DNA of 64,000 nucleotides, from positions 44,829-108,828 of the forward strand of contig JAFYBQ010000021.1 of the NCBI GenBank assembly GCA_017540085.1, given 5' to 3'. The notes beneath the pieces were generated by a model. It was given only the letters and a program-made list of their open reading frames with translations. It had not been told where the DNA came from and did not search any database. This document shows positions 8,183-16,880 of the stretch, one piece after another. Both the position numbers and the translations under genes were made by a program. How positions within the stretch are numbered: the first letter of the stretch is position 1; each line of letters opens with the position of its first letter. This stretch comes from Synergistaceae bacterium. Its GTDB lineage: Bacteria; Synergistota; Synergistia; Synergistales; Aminobacteriaceae.

Positions 8183-9166
8183 ATGTCGCTGTCCGGGATG
8201 TTCGAGAATTTCATGAGGAAGCATGTGTACTTCACGCCGTATTACAGCCGGAAGGCCGGACTCTGTTCAGACGAGCCGGAAATCTACAACAGCTCCGGGG
8301 AAAGAATGCGAGTGTTCTTTATCTCAGACCGGGAATTTGCACACACACCCTACTGGCCCGGAATGACTCAGCCGCGCTATGTTTTGTGGGACAGGTACAA
8401 TTTTGGCCTGAAGACTCATTTTTACAGCCATTACGAAGCGTTTAACACTGTAGGGAAGCCTGAGAGAAAATTTGCCGTGCTGATAGAGTCGCGCTCAGTC
8501 AGCCCGAAAAGCTACAGGAAATTCCTGCGCGAGAAAAATTATATTCAGAATGAATTTGACCGGGTATTCACATATGATGACGAGATACTAAGCGCATTAA
8601 GCAACGCCGAATTTGTCCCCTTCTGCGCGGGATACTGGTACGGAAAAATTGACGGCACAGCAACTTTATCGCCCGAAAATTACAGCCGAAAGACACGGAA
8701 TATATCGATACTTTCATCGGACAAAAACTCAACGCCCCTTCACCGTCTCAGGAAAAATCTTGCGCGAATATGCCGGGATAATAATCTTGCTGACACTTAC
8801 GGGACATTTGACGGGGGAAAATACGTAACGCCTGAGTCTACTCTGAGGGATTACAGGTATTCCATCATAATCGAGAACGACATAACGCCGTATTTCTTCA
8901 CGGAGAAGATCACAAACTGCTTTGCCGCTCAGACGATACCAATATATTTGGGCGCAACGAGGATTAACGACTTCTTTGACGGGGACGGGATAATAGCAAT
9001 TACGGAGAAAGACGCAGGGAATATCGCTGAAATTCTGAGGCAGTGTACAGAGGCTGAATATATGCGGAGGCTTCCTGCGGTGATGGAAAATTTCAGGCGC
9101 GTGAAGGAGTATGAGAGTCCCTGCGACTATATGTATTTGCGTTACGTGAAAGAAATTTGCGGGTGA
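8183..9166 (+). CDS. Alpha-1,3/4-fucosyltransferase-like glycosyltransferase (GT10)
   Basis: A 327-residue protein whose C-terminal third carries the GT10 signature: YRYSIIIEND, then FFTEKITNCFAAQTIPIYLG and ARINDFF. In this family the region binds GDP-fucose and transfers fucose to GlcNAc or glucose residues of surface glycans. The N-terminal half is variable and would bind the acceptor. There is no signal peptide, so the protein is cytoplasmic or peripheral. The GGAGGGG site at 8169-8175 supports the ATG at 8183. No other glycan genes are adjacent, and a terminator lies upstream, so it seems a single-gene unit. The family call is firm; the sugar and acceptor are inferred. Confidence 0.8.
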   Translation: MSLSGMFENFMRKHVYFTPYYSRKAGLCSDEPEIYNSSGERMRVFFISDREFAHTPYWPGMTQPRYVLWDRYNFGLKTHFYSHYEAFNTVGKPERKFAVLIESRSVSPKSYRKFLREKNYIQNEFDRVFTYDDEILSALSNAEFVPFCAGYWYGKIDGTATLSPENYSRKTRNISILSSDKNSTPLHRLRKNLARICRDNNLADTYGTFDGGKYVTPESTLRDYRYSIIIENDITPYFFTEKITNCFAAQTIPIYLGATRINDFFDGDGIIAITEKDAGNIAEILRQCTEAEYMRRLPAVMENFRRVKEYESPCDYMYLRYVKEICG

Positions 9167-9916
9167 TTATTCCGTATGGGCTAAAATGAAGTCTGAGACC
9201 TTATCCCCGGCTTGGGCGGCTAAAGGTGCGTCAGCCTGCGTGAAATAAATCGTCCTGAGAGTCCCGCCGCGTGCGTCGAACTCTATCCACTGGTGAATCC
9301 CGCCGGAGTAATAAGTTCCGTCATCATGCCTGTGAAGCTCATCGCCAAAAAACTTCAGAAGGTCAGACTCGCTTGAGCCGATTCGGAGTCCGCCCGCGAA
9401 TGTCATAGAAGGGTCAACAGTGAAGAAATCCGAGAGATATTCCCCGGATCGGCCTATGATGTATTTTTCCCCTGCCCAGACCCTAGAGCCTGCGACTGTT
9501 AAAGACGGCTTTCCCTTCATGATTCTGTCCGCGATTGCCTTCAAGCTGTCAGCAAAATCGCTGTAGGGGTCTGACTCCGTGTCAATCTGAAACATGCCCC
9601 GTATGTATTCCGCTCTGTTCTCTGTGGCCTGCGCGTATGCCTGAGTCTTTGACATGCCGCCGGACTTCATGAGCTTCTGCGCTTCATTGTCCCGTCCTGT
9701 CTTCAGCCATTGGGACTGGGATTTTTTCAGAGCCGCGAAATCTGCAGGGGATAAAGATTCTTTTGCCGCTGTCCATGCCTCATTGAGATTTCTGTCTGCC
9801 TCCGCGAAAGCAGAGTCCTTCATCATGGCGGTATAATCCTTGTCGCTTAACGCCAGAGCCTGAAACGCACCGCACATCACAAACACAAATATTAATGCTG
9901 AAATTGCCTTCTTCAT
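9167..9916 (-). CDS. Secreted protein with LprI-like N-terminal domain
   Basis: The start at 9916 follows AGGAGG and opens a signal peptide ending ALA near residue 22. Residues of about 23-110 match the LprI/DUF1311 pattern, an alpha-helical domain with LNEAWTAAKESLSPADFAAL and SQSQWLKTGRDNEA. In some species this domain inhibits lysozyme. The remaining 130 residues are a second domain of no recognised family. The typical cysteines of LprI are not seen here, so an inhibitor role is only possible. It is convergent with the GT10 gene; the two stop codons are directly adjacent at 9166/9167. Confidence 0.75.
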   Translation of the reverse strand: MKKAISALIFVFVMCGAFQALALSDKDYTAMMKDSAFAEADRNLNEAWTAAKESLSPADFAALKKSQSQWLKTGRDNEAQKLMKSGGMSKTQAYAQATENRAEYIRGMFQIDTESDPYSDFADSLKAIADRIMKGKPSLTVAGSRVWAGEKYIIGRSGEYLSDFFTVDPSMTFAGGLRIGSSESDLLKFFGDELHRHDDGTYYSGGIHQWIEFDARGGTLRTIYFTQADAPLAAQAGDKVSDFILAHTE

Positions 9917-10161
9917 GTGAATGCCTCCTGTGAATTTTTCGGGAATATTATAACCTGTGCCTGATGAGATTCTGACAGCATGAAGTTAGCAATCTCCGAT
10001 ACGTTTTTGTGCACCCGTTCTATGTCCTTTCCCAGACTTCTATTATTCCTCCGTCCGGCTGTATGCTTGCTTCCGTTTTTGCCTAGCTTCCGAATATCCC
10101 TTCAGCCCCGTGCGATTCTTTGTGCTGGCTCGTTAATCTTCCTGACTGTCTCATGACCGGA

Positions 10162-11202
10162 TTATATCACCCCCGAAATTACCCCACCGCCTATCACATA
10201 TTCACCGTCATATATCACCGCAGACTGACCCACAGCAGGACTCCTCACAGCCCCGTCAAACTCAATCACCATTTCACCCGGCCCGGTCTGGTTCACGGTG
10301 CAAGGGATCTCAAGCTGGCGGTAACGCACCTTCACACACGCCCGGAAATTCTCAGGCAGAGTCTCACACGCAACGAGATTAACATCCCTCACAGTGATTC
10401 TCCGGGTGAAGAGTCCCGCGTCAGTCTCAGGAACAAGAGTTACCGTATTCATGGCCTGGTCTATCCGGGAGACGTAGAGCCTCGATTTTGCCGCAACACC
10501 CAAGCCCCGACGCTGGCCCGCCGTGTAATGTATTATCCCCTTGTGATGGCCGAGAATTTTCCCCGAAGCGTCAACGAAATCACCGGGCGGGTAAACTTTC
10601 CCCGTGTATGACTCGATGAACCCGGCATAATCACCGTCTGGCACAAAGCATATATCCTGCGAGTCATGCCTGCGGGCGTTCGTGAAGCCGAGACTCTCTG
10701 CCAGCTCCCTAACGTCAGGCTTAAGCATTCCTCCGAGCGGAAATTCCGTGTGCGATAACTGCTCCTGTGTCATCATGTACAGCACATAGCTCTGGTCTCT
10801 CGACAAATCAACAGCCTTGCGCAGAAGCCACCGCCCCGAATCCCGCTCAATTCTAGCGTAATGCCCCGTCGCAATCATGTCATGCCCCGAAGCCCGCGCA
10901 TGTCCCAGAAATTCACCGAACTTCATGAACCTGTTGCACTCTATGCAGGGATTCGGAGTACCGCCAGACTCGTAAACGTTCACGAAACGCCGTATAACGT
11001 TGTCCCGGAAAATTTCCCGCATGTCTATAACTTCATGGCCGATATTCAGAGAGTCGCACACAGACCGGGCATCAGCGACATTTTTCCCGTCGTCGTCAGA
11101 AAGAAGCATTGTAGCCCCCGCGCAGGAGCCGTATTTTTCGCGCACAAGAAAAGCGGAAACGCTGCTGTCAACGCCCCCGCTCATCGCAATTAGTATGCTC
11201 AT
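10162..11202 (-). CDS. mnmA: tRNA-specific 2-thiouridylase
   Basis: A 346-residue enzyme that uses ATP and a persulfide to put sulfur on U34 of the Lys, Glu and Gln tRNAs. The PP-loop SGGVDSS is at residues 8-14. The catalytic cysteines are C89 in ECNRFMKFG and C185 in DICFVPDG; ATGHYARI is also conserved. Length is normal. The start lies 7 bases after the stop of the upstream aminotransferase gene, so it is the last gene of a minus-strand run beginning at speD. About 245 bases without a clear gene follow it. Confidence 0.95.
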   Translation of the reverse strand: MSILIAMSGGVDSSVSAFLVREKYGSCAGATMLLSDDDGKNVADARSVCDSLNIGHEVIDMREIFRDNVIRRFVNVYESGGTPNPCIECNRFMKFGEFLGHARASGHDMIATGHYARIERDSGRWLLRKAVDLSRDQSYVLYMMTQEQLSHTEFPLGGMLKPDVRELAESLGFTNARRHDSQDICFVPDGDYAGFIESYTGKVYPPGDFVDASGKILGHHKGIIHYTAGQRRGLGVAAKSRLYVSRIDQAMNTVTLVPETDAGLFTRRITVRDVNLVACETLPENFRACVKVRYRQLEIPCTVNQTGPGEMVIEFDGAVRSPAVGQSAVIYDGEYVIGGGVISGVI

Positions 11203-11209
11203 GAAATTA

Positions 11210-12388
11210 TTACTTCACCATTGCGCCGAGTTTCTGAAGTCTCTTCACTGCCTCCGAAAGTATGTCCTCAGTCCGTGCGAAATGGAAGCGAATCAGATTG
11301 TTGACTGGCTCACGGAAGAAGCTCGAACCCGGAACCGCCGCGACTCCGATGTTCTTGATGACCCACTCGCAGAAGTCCAGATCGCTCCAGCCCTTGAACT
11401 GCGGCAGCTCTAGGAAGTCAGACACGTCAACCATCACGAAATACGAACCCTGCGGGACATTGTGCTTCAGTCCGGCCTCGTCAAGCCCTTCAAGGAACAT
11501 ATTGCGGAGTTTCGTGTACTTTGCCTGAAGAGCGGCGTAATACTCCGGCGGGAGCATGAACGCTTCTACGGCGGCCTCCTGTAACGGCGCGGCTGCTCCT
11601 ACCGTCAGGAAGTCGTGTACCTTCCTCGCCCCGTCAACAACATCAGCAGGCCCGATGAGATAGCCCAAACGCCAGCCCGTAATGGAGTACGTTTTTGACA
11701 TTGAGTTGCAGGTGATTACGTGGTCAAAGAGTCCCGGCAATGCTGAAGCGTATACATGTTTGTACGGGTCAAAGATTATATGCTCGTATACCTCATCCGT
11801 TACTATGAATGCGTCATACTTCACCGCAAGCGCGCCGATTTCGGTTAATTCTTTCTCGGTGAAAACTTTTCCGCATGGGTTTGACGGGTTGCAGATTACT
11901 ATAGCTTTCGCGCCGTTCCTGAAGCCGTCCTCAATCAATTTAATGTCGTAGTCATATGTCGGAGGCACTAACGGAATATATATAGGAGTCGCGCCGGAAA
12001 GAATCGAGTCTGCGCCGTAATTTTCGTAGAAGGGAGAGAATACCATAACTTTATCGCCGGGGTTGCATATCGTCATCATCGCGGCCATCATTGCTTCTGT
12101 TGAACCGCATGTGATTACTATCTCGGACTCCGGGTCAATCTCGCGGCCTATTGCTTTGCCCTGCTTGGCGCATATAGCATCGCGGAGATTCTTTGCCCCG
12201 AATGTTATTGCGTACTGGTGCGGGCCTGTGTGGGCGGCTTTGGCGAGGGAGTCCATCATCTCAGTCGGCGGATCCCAGTTAGGGTAACCCTGAGACAAGT
12301 TTATTGCTCCGTGCTTGTTGCAGATTCGAGTCATTCGGCGGATTACGGAGTCGGTGAATGTTCCTACCCTGTCGCTTAATTTGGGCAT
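11210..12388 (-). CDS. Pyridoxal-phosphate aminotransferase, class I/II
   Basis: A 392-residue fold-type I enzyme. Visible signatures are NLSQGYPNWDPP at the N-terminus, GSTEAMMA, the NPSNPCGKVF loop, VTDEVYEH, and the Schiff-base lysine in SMSKTYSITGWRLGY. A late Arg in FHFARTE would bind the substrate carboxylate. The closest groups are aspartate, methionine or aromatic aminotransferases; exact specificity cannot be read from the sequence. It lies between a methionine synthase activation gene and mnmA, so a role in sulfur amino-acid metabolism is possible but unproven. A second family member occurs at 62099-63250. Confidence 0.88.
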   Translation of the reverse strand: MPKLSDRVGTFTDSVIRRMTRICNKHGAINLSQGYPNWDPPTEMMDSLAKAAHTGPHQYAITFGAKNLRDAICAKQGKAIGREIDPESEIVITCGSTEAMMAAMMTICNPGDKVMVFSPFYENYGADSILSGATPIYIPLVPPTYDYDIKLIEDGFRNGAKAIVICNPSNPCGKVFTEKELTEIGALAVKYDAFIVTDEVYEHIIFDPYKHVYASALPGLFDHVITCNSMSKTYSITGWRLGYLIGPADVVDGARKVHDFLTVGAAAPLQEAAVEAFMLPPEYYAALQAKYTKLRNMFLEGLDEAGLKHNVPQGSYFVMVDVSDFLELPQFKGWSDLDFCEWVIKNIGVAAVPGSSFFREPVNNLIRFHFARTEDILSEAVKRLQKLGAMVK

Positions 12389-12469
12389 GGGATAACTTCA
12401 TATCCTTTCATGATTGTGTCTTAATGTGAAATTTTACGTTCGGTTTTGAGAATTTGCAATATTCTTGTA

Positions 12470-13066
12470 TCAACCCTGCTTCATGAACAAGCCCGCTATA
12501 GCCGTAACAGATTTCACAGGCGACATCATCATAGACCGCGTTACGCTGAGTCCGATTCGTTTCGTTGCGTTCAGTATCGTGATAATGTCATCGGTAACAT
12601 TCATGCTCAAATCCCCGTAGCCCGGGCTGAATCTCGATGTCATTCTCTCACCCGGGCGAAGCCAGCCTGCAATATCGCTCCTGAGGTACTCGTCAATGTA
12701 CGAGTCAATCATCACTGAAGCACATGCGTCAAGCGCGAGTCCGTCAAGCATATTCCTGTTCTGCGCCAGTGTAATCTGCCTGTCTGTCTCATGACCCAGC
12801 GTCGCCGCAATCACTATGCAGTCCGTGCTTCTTGACGTGAGCCGGGCAATGTCATCGCTGTAGATATACGCTCCCTCAAGCTCTATACCGCCGTCAAAAT
12901 GTATGATGTGAAATCTCCCCCAGACGCACCGCGGTTCAATGCAGGCTTCAAGTTTCCCGAAAGCCTCGGCGACAGTGCGCGCTAATTCTTCCGTCTGGCC
13001 TCCGGGAGGGATTCCCATGTATCGGAGCGCGTCAATTATCTGCTTATCTGTCGGAATGAACTGCAT
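12470..13066 (-). CDS. Stand-alone methionine synthase activation domain protein
   Basis: The protein matches the C-terminal reactivation domain of B12-dependent methionine synthase, which binds SAM and helps re-methylate oxidised cobalamin. The signature is RFSPGYGDLSMNV followed by KRIGLSVTRSMMMSPVKSV. It is not fused to the catalytic and B12 domains, as in several anaerobes that keep MetH in pieces. I choose the ATG at 13066 over an upstream TTG at 13105; its site is weak, and it overlaps the 3' end of metF by 23 bases, which suggests translational coupling. The other MetH parts are not in this window. Confidence 0.85.
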   Translation of the reverse strand: MQFIPTDKQIIDALRYMGIPPGGQTEELARTVAEAFGKLEACIEPRCVWGRFHIIHFDGGIELEGAYIYSDDIARLTSRSTDCIVIAATLGHETDRQITLAQNRNMLDGLALDACASVMIDSYIDEYLRSDIAGWLRPGERMTSRFSPGYGDLSMNVTDDIITILNATKRIGLSVTRSMMMSPVKSVTAIAGLFMKQG

Positions 13067-13931
13067 AACGCTTTGTGTAAAGCACCGAACGTATACCCGA
13101 ATCAATCCGCCTCACCGTGTCGGCCTGATTCATAGTATACAGGTGAATCCCCTCAACGCCCCGCGCTAGAAGGTCTATTATCTGCTCGGTTGCGTAGGCT
13201 ATTCCGGCTTCCTTTACGGCTCCCTGATGATGTCCGTATGCGTCAACGAATCTCCTCACACGCTCCGGGACTGAGGCACCGCACATTTCAACGACTTTCG
13301 GAATCTGTGCCGCCGCTGTGATGGGCATTATCCCGGCGATTATCGGCTGAGTGATTCCCATTTCACGCGCTCTTTCACGCCACGCGCAGAAAATATCATT
13401 GTCAAAGAATAGCTGCGAGATTAAGCCCTTTACACCGAGACTGCATTTTTCTTTGAGGTGATACAAATCCTGCTCAACGGATTCTGACTCCGGGTGTTTT
13501 TCCGGGTAGCAGGCCGCGAAAATGTCAAAGTCATCGCCGTATTCCTCGTGAATGAACGCGATTAACTCCGAGGCGTGGTGAAATTCTCCGAGATCTGACT
13601 CGTCTTTGAGGTCGCCCCTTAACGCTAGAATGTTGCGGACGTTGCTGGCTTTCAGGCGGTCGAGAATCGCTTTGAGTTCGGCGCGTGTTGTGCCTACGCA
13701 GGTAAGGTGCGCGACTCCGTTTACGTGATAGCGGTTCTGAATCCCTGACGCAATTTCTACGGTGTTGTCCCGGCTTGAGCCTCCCGCACCGTAAGTTACG
13801 CTGATTAAATCCGGGTTGAAGCTCACTAGGCTGTCTATTACGCCGTAGGTGCCTTCTGTGCTTTTGTTGCCTTTCGGGGGGAAAATCTCGAATGTGTAGC
13901 TCGGCGCGAGTTTGTCAAAAAATCTGTCCAT
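13044..13931 (-). CDS. metF: 5,10-methylenetetrahydrofolate reductase
   Basis: A TIM-barrel flavoenzyme that makes 5-methyl-tetrahydrofolate, the methyl donor for methionine synthase. Visible motifs are TFEIFPPKGNKSTEGTYG at the start, ISVTYGAGGSSRDNT, LALRGDL and GVKGLISQLFFDNDIF. The start at 13931 follows GAAGGAGAC at normal spacing; an in-frame start 12 codons upstream is less likely. At 295 residues it is normal for bacterial MetF. It sits between an esterase-like gene and the methionine synthase activation gene, consistent with one-carbon metabolism feeding methionine. Confidence 0.93.
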   Translation of the reverse strand: MDRFFDKLAPSYTFEIFPPKGNKSTEGTYGVIDSLVSFNPDLISVTYGAGGSSRDNTVEIASGIQNRYHVNGVAHLTCVGTTRAELKAILDRLKASNVRNILALRGDLKDESDLGEFHHASELIAFIHEEYGDDFDIFAACYPEKHPESESVEQDLYHLKEKCSLGVKGLISQLFFDNDIFCAWRERAREMGITQPIIAGIMPITAAAQIPKVVEMCGASVPERVRRFVDAYGHHQGAVKEAGIAYATEQIIDLLARGVEGIHLYTMNQADTVRRIDSGIRSVLYTKRYAVHSDR

Positions 13932-13933
13932 AA

Positions 13934-14857
13934 TTATTTTGTCTCCTTCTTCTGCGCTAAAAGCCATTCCCTTATTGCCTCTGTCCTGTAAGCATAATCG
14001 AATGATGACATATGCTCGGAAAAATTCCCGTCTGTCATGGCCGGCAATGTGCTTCCCTTCGTGAACATGATGAAATTCACGGGCAGGCTTTTTATGAGCG
14101 CGATTGCTGGGTCTTTTGCGTTCACGTTCATGCTGACGGTGAAACTTCTGCTGCTGTCATTCCTGAACATGTCAATCACTTCATTCATTCCGGCCGATGC
14201 TTTCGGGTCTCCTGCTGAAGCGGCGTAAACGAATTTTTGAGTCAGAAGTCCTTTCAGCGCGTTGATGTCCCATTGACCCGACACAAACATGCAGGCCGTG
14301 AACATGTCCGGGTATTTCGCCGCCAACACAAGAAACGTCATACAGCCCATCGACTGCCCTGTAGCATATACCCGCGACTCATCAGCAGGATAATGTTTCA
14401 CCGCCCATTTCACGAATCTTGCTGTGAGTTCGACATATTGACTCTCCGTGAAGCCGTTATGATCGTCAAGCACAATTTCCGGGTACGATGGCACAATCAC
14501 AACGCAGTCATGACGGCACCAGATGAGTCCGCCGAGTCCCTGAGTGAGGGAATAATTTACGTCCTTCCCTGCCGAGCTTGCGTCAGCGATGAAGAATACA
14601 GCGGGAAATTTTTTGTCCGCAGAATAATTTTCAGGAACGTAAACCGCAAACGGCAGCTTCATTCCTGAGTCATCAATATATTCTGAATGCGTGAATTTCT
14701 TGGCGTATTCTGTGATTAGAGACTGTAATAATTTGTCGGCGGATTTGTCCGGGCGGTAAATGTCTGCGCGTCTTGCTGAACGGAAATTTTCATCCGCGCT
14801 TGAGGCGTAACACGCTGTAGAAATCAGGAGCATTGCGAGGAGAATAATTTTCCTCAC
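13934..14857 (-). CDS. Secreted alpha/beta-hydrolase (esterase-like)
   Basis: The GTG start at 14857 overlaps the speD stop codon as GTGA, with AAGGAC upstream, so it is probably translationally coupled to speD. The N-terminus, KIILLAMLLISTACYA, is a signal peptide. The nucleophile elbow is TGQSMGCM, preceded by the strand SRVYATG, and the C-terminal FSEHMSSFDYAYRTEAIREWL supplies the likely catalytic His. The fold resembles PHB-depolymerase/feruloyl-esterase-like hydrolases. The substrate is unknown. Its place between speD and metF may reflect only a shared transcript. Confidence 0.75.
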   Translation of the reverse strand: MRKIILLAMLLISTACYASSADENFRSARRADIYRPDKSADKLLQSLITEYAKKFTHSEYIDDSGMKLPFAVYVPENYSADKKFPAVFFIADASSAGKDVNYSLTQGLGGLIWCRHDCVVIVPSYPEIVLDDHNGFTESQYVELTARFVKWAVKHYPADESRVYATGQSMGCMTFLVLAAKYPDMFTACMFVSGQWDINALKGLLTQKFVYAASAGDPKASAGMNEVIDMFRNDSSRSFTVSMNVNAKDPAIALIKSLPVNFIMFTKGSTLPAMTDGNFSEHMSSFDYAYRTEAIREWLLAQKKETK

Positions 14858-15267
14858 GGTTTGAGTCCTTCTTTCCTGTCTTCCTCCCACGTAATGAACG
14901 AGTGATAATATTTCTGGTCATTGTCGTCAAGCCCGCGTGTGATTTCTGTTATGTGAATGTGCGAGGCTTTCACCTTTTCGAGGACGTAATCGACCGCTTT
15001 CATCGGGTCAGTGTGTGCGCCGCAGGTGAAAATGTCCAAGGCCATGTAATTCACTTCCGGCCATGTGTGAATGGACAAGTGCGACTCACTGATTACGACT
15101 ACTCCGCTAACGCCATTGGGGGGAAATTTGTTGAACGACACCGACCAGACTTGAGCATGTGCGCGGTTGGCGGCCTCAACAAGAATATCCTGAAGTCTTG
15201 CAACGTTTGTGATTGTTTCATCACAGCCTGATACTTCAACGATATAGTGAACACCTTTAGGGGACAA
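14854..15267 (-). CDS. speD: S-adenosylmethionine decarboxylase proenzyme
   Basis: A 137-residue proenzyme of the short bacterial class. The self-cleavage site is SESHLSIHTWPE, where S62 becomes the pyruvoyl group; it also keeps the Cys in DIFTCGAHTDP. The product, decarboxylated SAM, donates aminopropyl groups for spermidine. The only usable start is the TTG at 15267, because an in-frame stop lies just upstream; GGGAGG lies 13-14 bases before it. No speE is visible nearby. It leads the minus-strand run toward metF and mnmA. Confidence 0.92.
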   Translation of the reverse strand: MSPKGVHYIVEVSGCDETITNVARLQDILVEAANRAHAQVWSVSFNKFPPNGVSGVVVISESHLSIHTWPEVNYMALDIFTCGAHTDPMKAVDYVLEKVKASHIHITEITRGLDDNDQKYYHSFITWEEDRKEGLKP

Positions 15268-15679
15268 TTTAGAATCTCAGCCTCCCGTAAAAATGAATTT
15301 ATAGTGAACATAGTGTAGAATAACATATCATGGAATTTTATCACACTGCGGACTGTTTTTAATGCAGAGAAGTAAAGCGTAATACGGAGGCATAATTTCA
15401 AATGCTTGCACAAAATTCAGGAAAATGCCTCTTGACTTATGAAGATATATATGCGTAAAAGGCTTCGGGCTTCGGCATAACTATTCCCCAAAATTCCCCC
15501 TTAATCATTACTGCACACCTGCGTTAAGTCATTGGTCATCTATAGGCTTCTGGAATGACGGTACAGGTCTCCTATGGTAGCGTCCGCAAGAAGAGGCGCA
15601 GAAGGTCGGGCGCGGTTATCCGTGTCCAAAGCATATTAATTCACCAAAGCATATTAATTCATAGGAGGCAAGATTAATC
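15268..15679. other. Non-coding region between divergent speD and a secreted-protein gene
   Basis: About 410 bases contain no credible gene on either strand. The left part serves as the speD leader. The right part has a GC-rich, foldable stretch (for example GGCTTCGGGCTTCGGC near 15460) and ends in an 18-base tandem repeat just before the next ribosome-binding site. A TTGACT at about 15432 could be a -35, but no good -10 lies at the right spacing. I could not match it to any named RNA family. Confidence 0.4.
15626..15661 (+). repeat. Perfect 18-base tandem repeat before a ribosome-binding site
   Basis: The unit CCAAAGCATATTAATTCA occurs twice without a gap, at 15626-15643 and 15644-15661. 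The second copy ends directly before TAGGAGG of the gene at 15680. It contains the palindrome ATTAAT and could be an operator or a slipped-strand duplication. Confidence 0.9.
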
Positions 15680-16141
15680 ATGAAGGCAAAAATTTTGTCA
15701 GGGCTTCTTCTCCTTGCTCTGACATTCGCGGCACTTCCGCACGGCGCAGAGGCAGCAGCAAAAACACCGAAGGCCATTGCGGACACGTACACTTTCGACG
15801 GCATAACCTACTACAACGTCAACTCACAGAACTTCAACAGCGACAAGAAATTCTACGTTGATGTGAGCTCCACTAAGCACAGTGCTATCGGCGGACGCTC
15901 AATCGGAGATCTCTGGCTGATGGCGGCTGCGGGAATGGGAAAAAGTCTAGTGAGAACAGGTTCTGAGGGTATGCCCGATAATTATCTGGCTATACTGAAG
16001 CAGTGTATGTTGACCGGCAGCATTCCTCTTAATTCTGGAAACTATAGATACACAACCTCACTTCCGGAATGGAAAAACTACGACAGCGGATATGTAGAGA
16101 CAAGCGCAATGATTGAGGTACCTGGGCGGAGAATGAAATGA
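15680..16141 (+). CDS. Secreted protein of unknown family
   Basis: TAGGAGG precedes the ATG, and the N-terminus is a signal peptide ending GAEA near residue 25. The mature part, about 128 residues, begins AAKTPKAIADTYTFDGITYY. It has mixed composition, no cysteine pair and no catalytic motif that I recognise. The C-terminus ends abruptly as VPGRRMK, soon followed by a terminator, so it could be shortened. The upstream region is unusual (tandem repeat and foldable stretch), which hints at regulation. No function is assigned. Confidence 0.7.
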   Translation: MKAKILSGLLLLALTFAALPHGAEAAAKTPKAIADTYTFDGITYYNVNSQNFNSDKKFYVDVSSTKHSAIGGRSIGDLWLMAAAGMGKSLVRTGSEGMPDNYLAILKQCMLTGSIPLNSGNYRYTTSLPEWKNYDSGYVETSAMIEVPGRRMK

Positions 16142-16145
16142 AAAA

Positions 16146-16180
16146 TCCCCTCAGCCTTTTGCGACTGCGGGGACTTTTTT
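16146..16180 (+). terminator. Intrinsic terminator
   Basis: CCCCTCAG near 16147-16154 pairs with CTGCGGGG (16165-16172), with one mismatch, followed by a T run to 16180. Confidence 0.75.
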
Positions 16181-16208
16181 ACCTTAACGGGAAAAATTTG
16201 CAGCTCGG

Positions 16209-16880
16209 TTAAGAAATCCCGCGCATGTTCCATTCAGGACTGAGATATTTACCGCGCATAATCCTGTCAACATTGTCATAATCATTCTGAGTCAGAGTCA
16301 AATTTTCGGATATTCCCATCCTGCTGCGTATCGCCGTCATAAAGTCATCAGCCGAAATATTTTTCCTCAGAAGCGGCCTGATGTTAGCGATTTTCCCCGA
16401 ACGCCTCAAAACCTGCGGGATTATTCCCAGCTCCGAGTCAAATAACAGTGTGCCGTGATGAAGGATTCTGCCGTCATGATGATACTGCGCCCCGCCGGAA
16501 ATTTTGCGCCCGTCAGAAAGAATATCATTATGCCGAAATTCGAGTCTCCTAACGCCCAGCCCCGAAAGAATTTCCATGATTATCCGCGAGAAATGCTCAA
16601 GAGTCAGCCTCCTGTCGTCCGCCAAAATAAAGCTGTAATTCACGTTGCCCAAGTCATGATAGACAGCACCGCCCCCGGAATTACGCCGTATGACCTGAAT
16701 CCCGTTATCCCTCGCAAAGTCCGTGAACACCTCCGACTCGACGGCCTGAAAGCGGCCTATTATCACTGAGGGGGAATTACGCCACAGCATGAAGACATCA
16801 GCATCGAGTCCGCAGATATATTCCTCGCAGGCGAGATTGTACGCGGGCGACACTGAGCTGGAGTCAGCAAACTTAATCAT
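16209..16880 (-). CDS. Lipoate-protein ligase A family protein
   Basis: A 223-residue protein with the LplA core: the N-terminal NLACEEYI, RNSPSVIIGRFQ, the lipoate-binding RRNSGGGAVYHDLGNVNYSF and the lysine in GRKISGGAQ. It would attach lipoate, or octanoate, to lipoyl domains of enzymes such as glycine cleavage H protein. It lacks the C-terminal accessory domain of E. coli LplA and may need a partner or act as a transferase. The ATG at 16880 overlaps the stop of the upstream gene, so it is the last gene of a coupled run with two paralogues of unknown family. Confidence 0.87.
   Translation of the reverse strand: MIKFADSSSVSPAYNLACEEYICGLDADVFMLWRNSPSVIIGRFQAVESEVFTDFARDNGIQVIRRNSGGGAVYHDLGNVNYSFILADDRRLTLEHFSRIIMEILSGLGVRRLEFRHNDILSDGRKISGGAQYHHDGRILHHGTLLFDSELGIIPQVLRRSGKIANIRPLLRKNISADDFMTAIRSRMGISENLTLTQNDYDNVDRIMRGKYLSPEWNMRGIS

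Noticed and set aside
8161..8445. ORF overlapping the start of the GT10 gene
   Set aside because: It is in another frame, starts within a terminator tail and has no family features; the GT10 frame has a good site and known motifs.
15099..15413. Minus-strand ORF covering the speD leader
   Set aside because: It overlaps speD in another frame, has no site and reads as random sequence.
15440..15620. Foldable region considered as SRP, 6S or RNase P RNA
   Set aside because: None of the conserved cores of these RNAs could be found on either strand.
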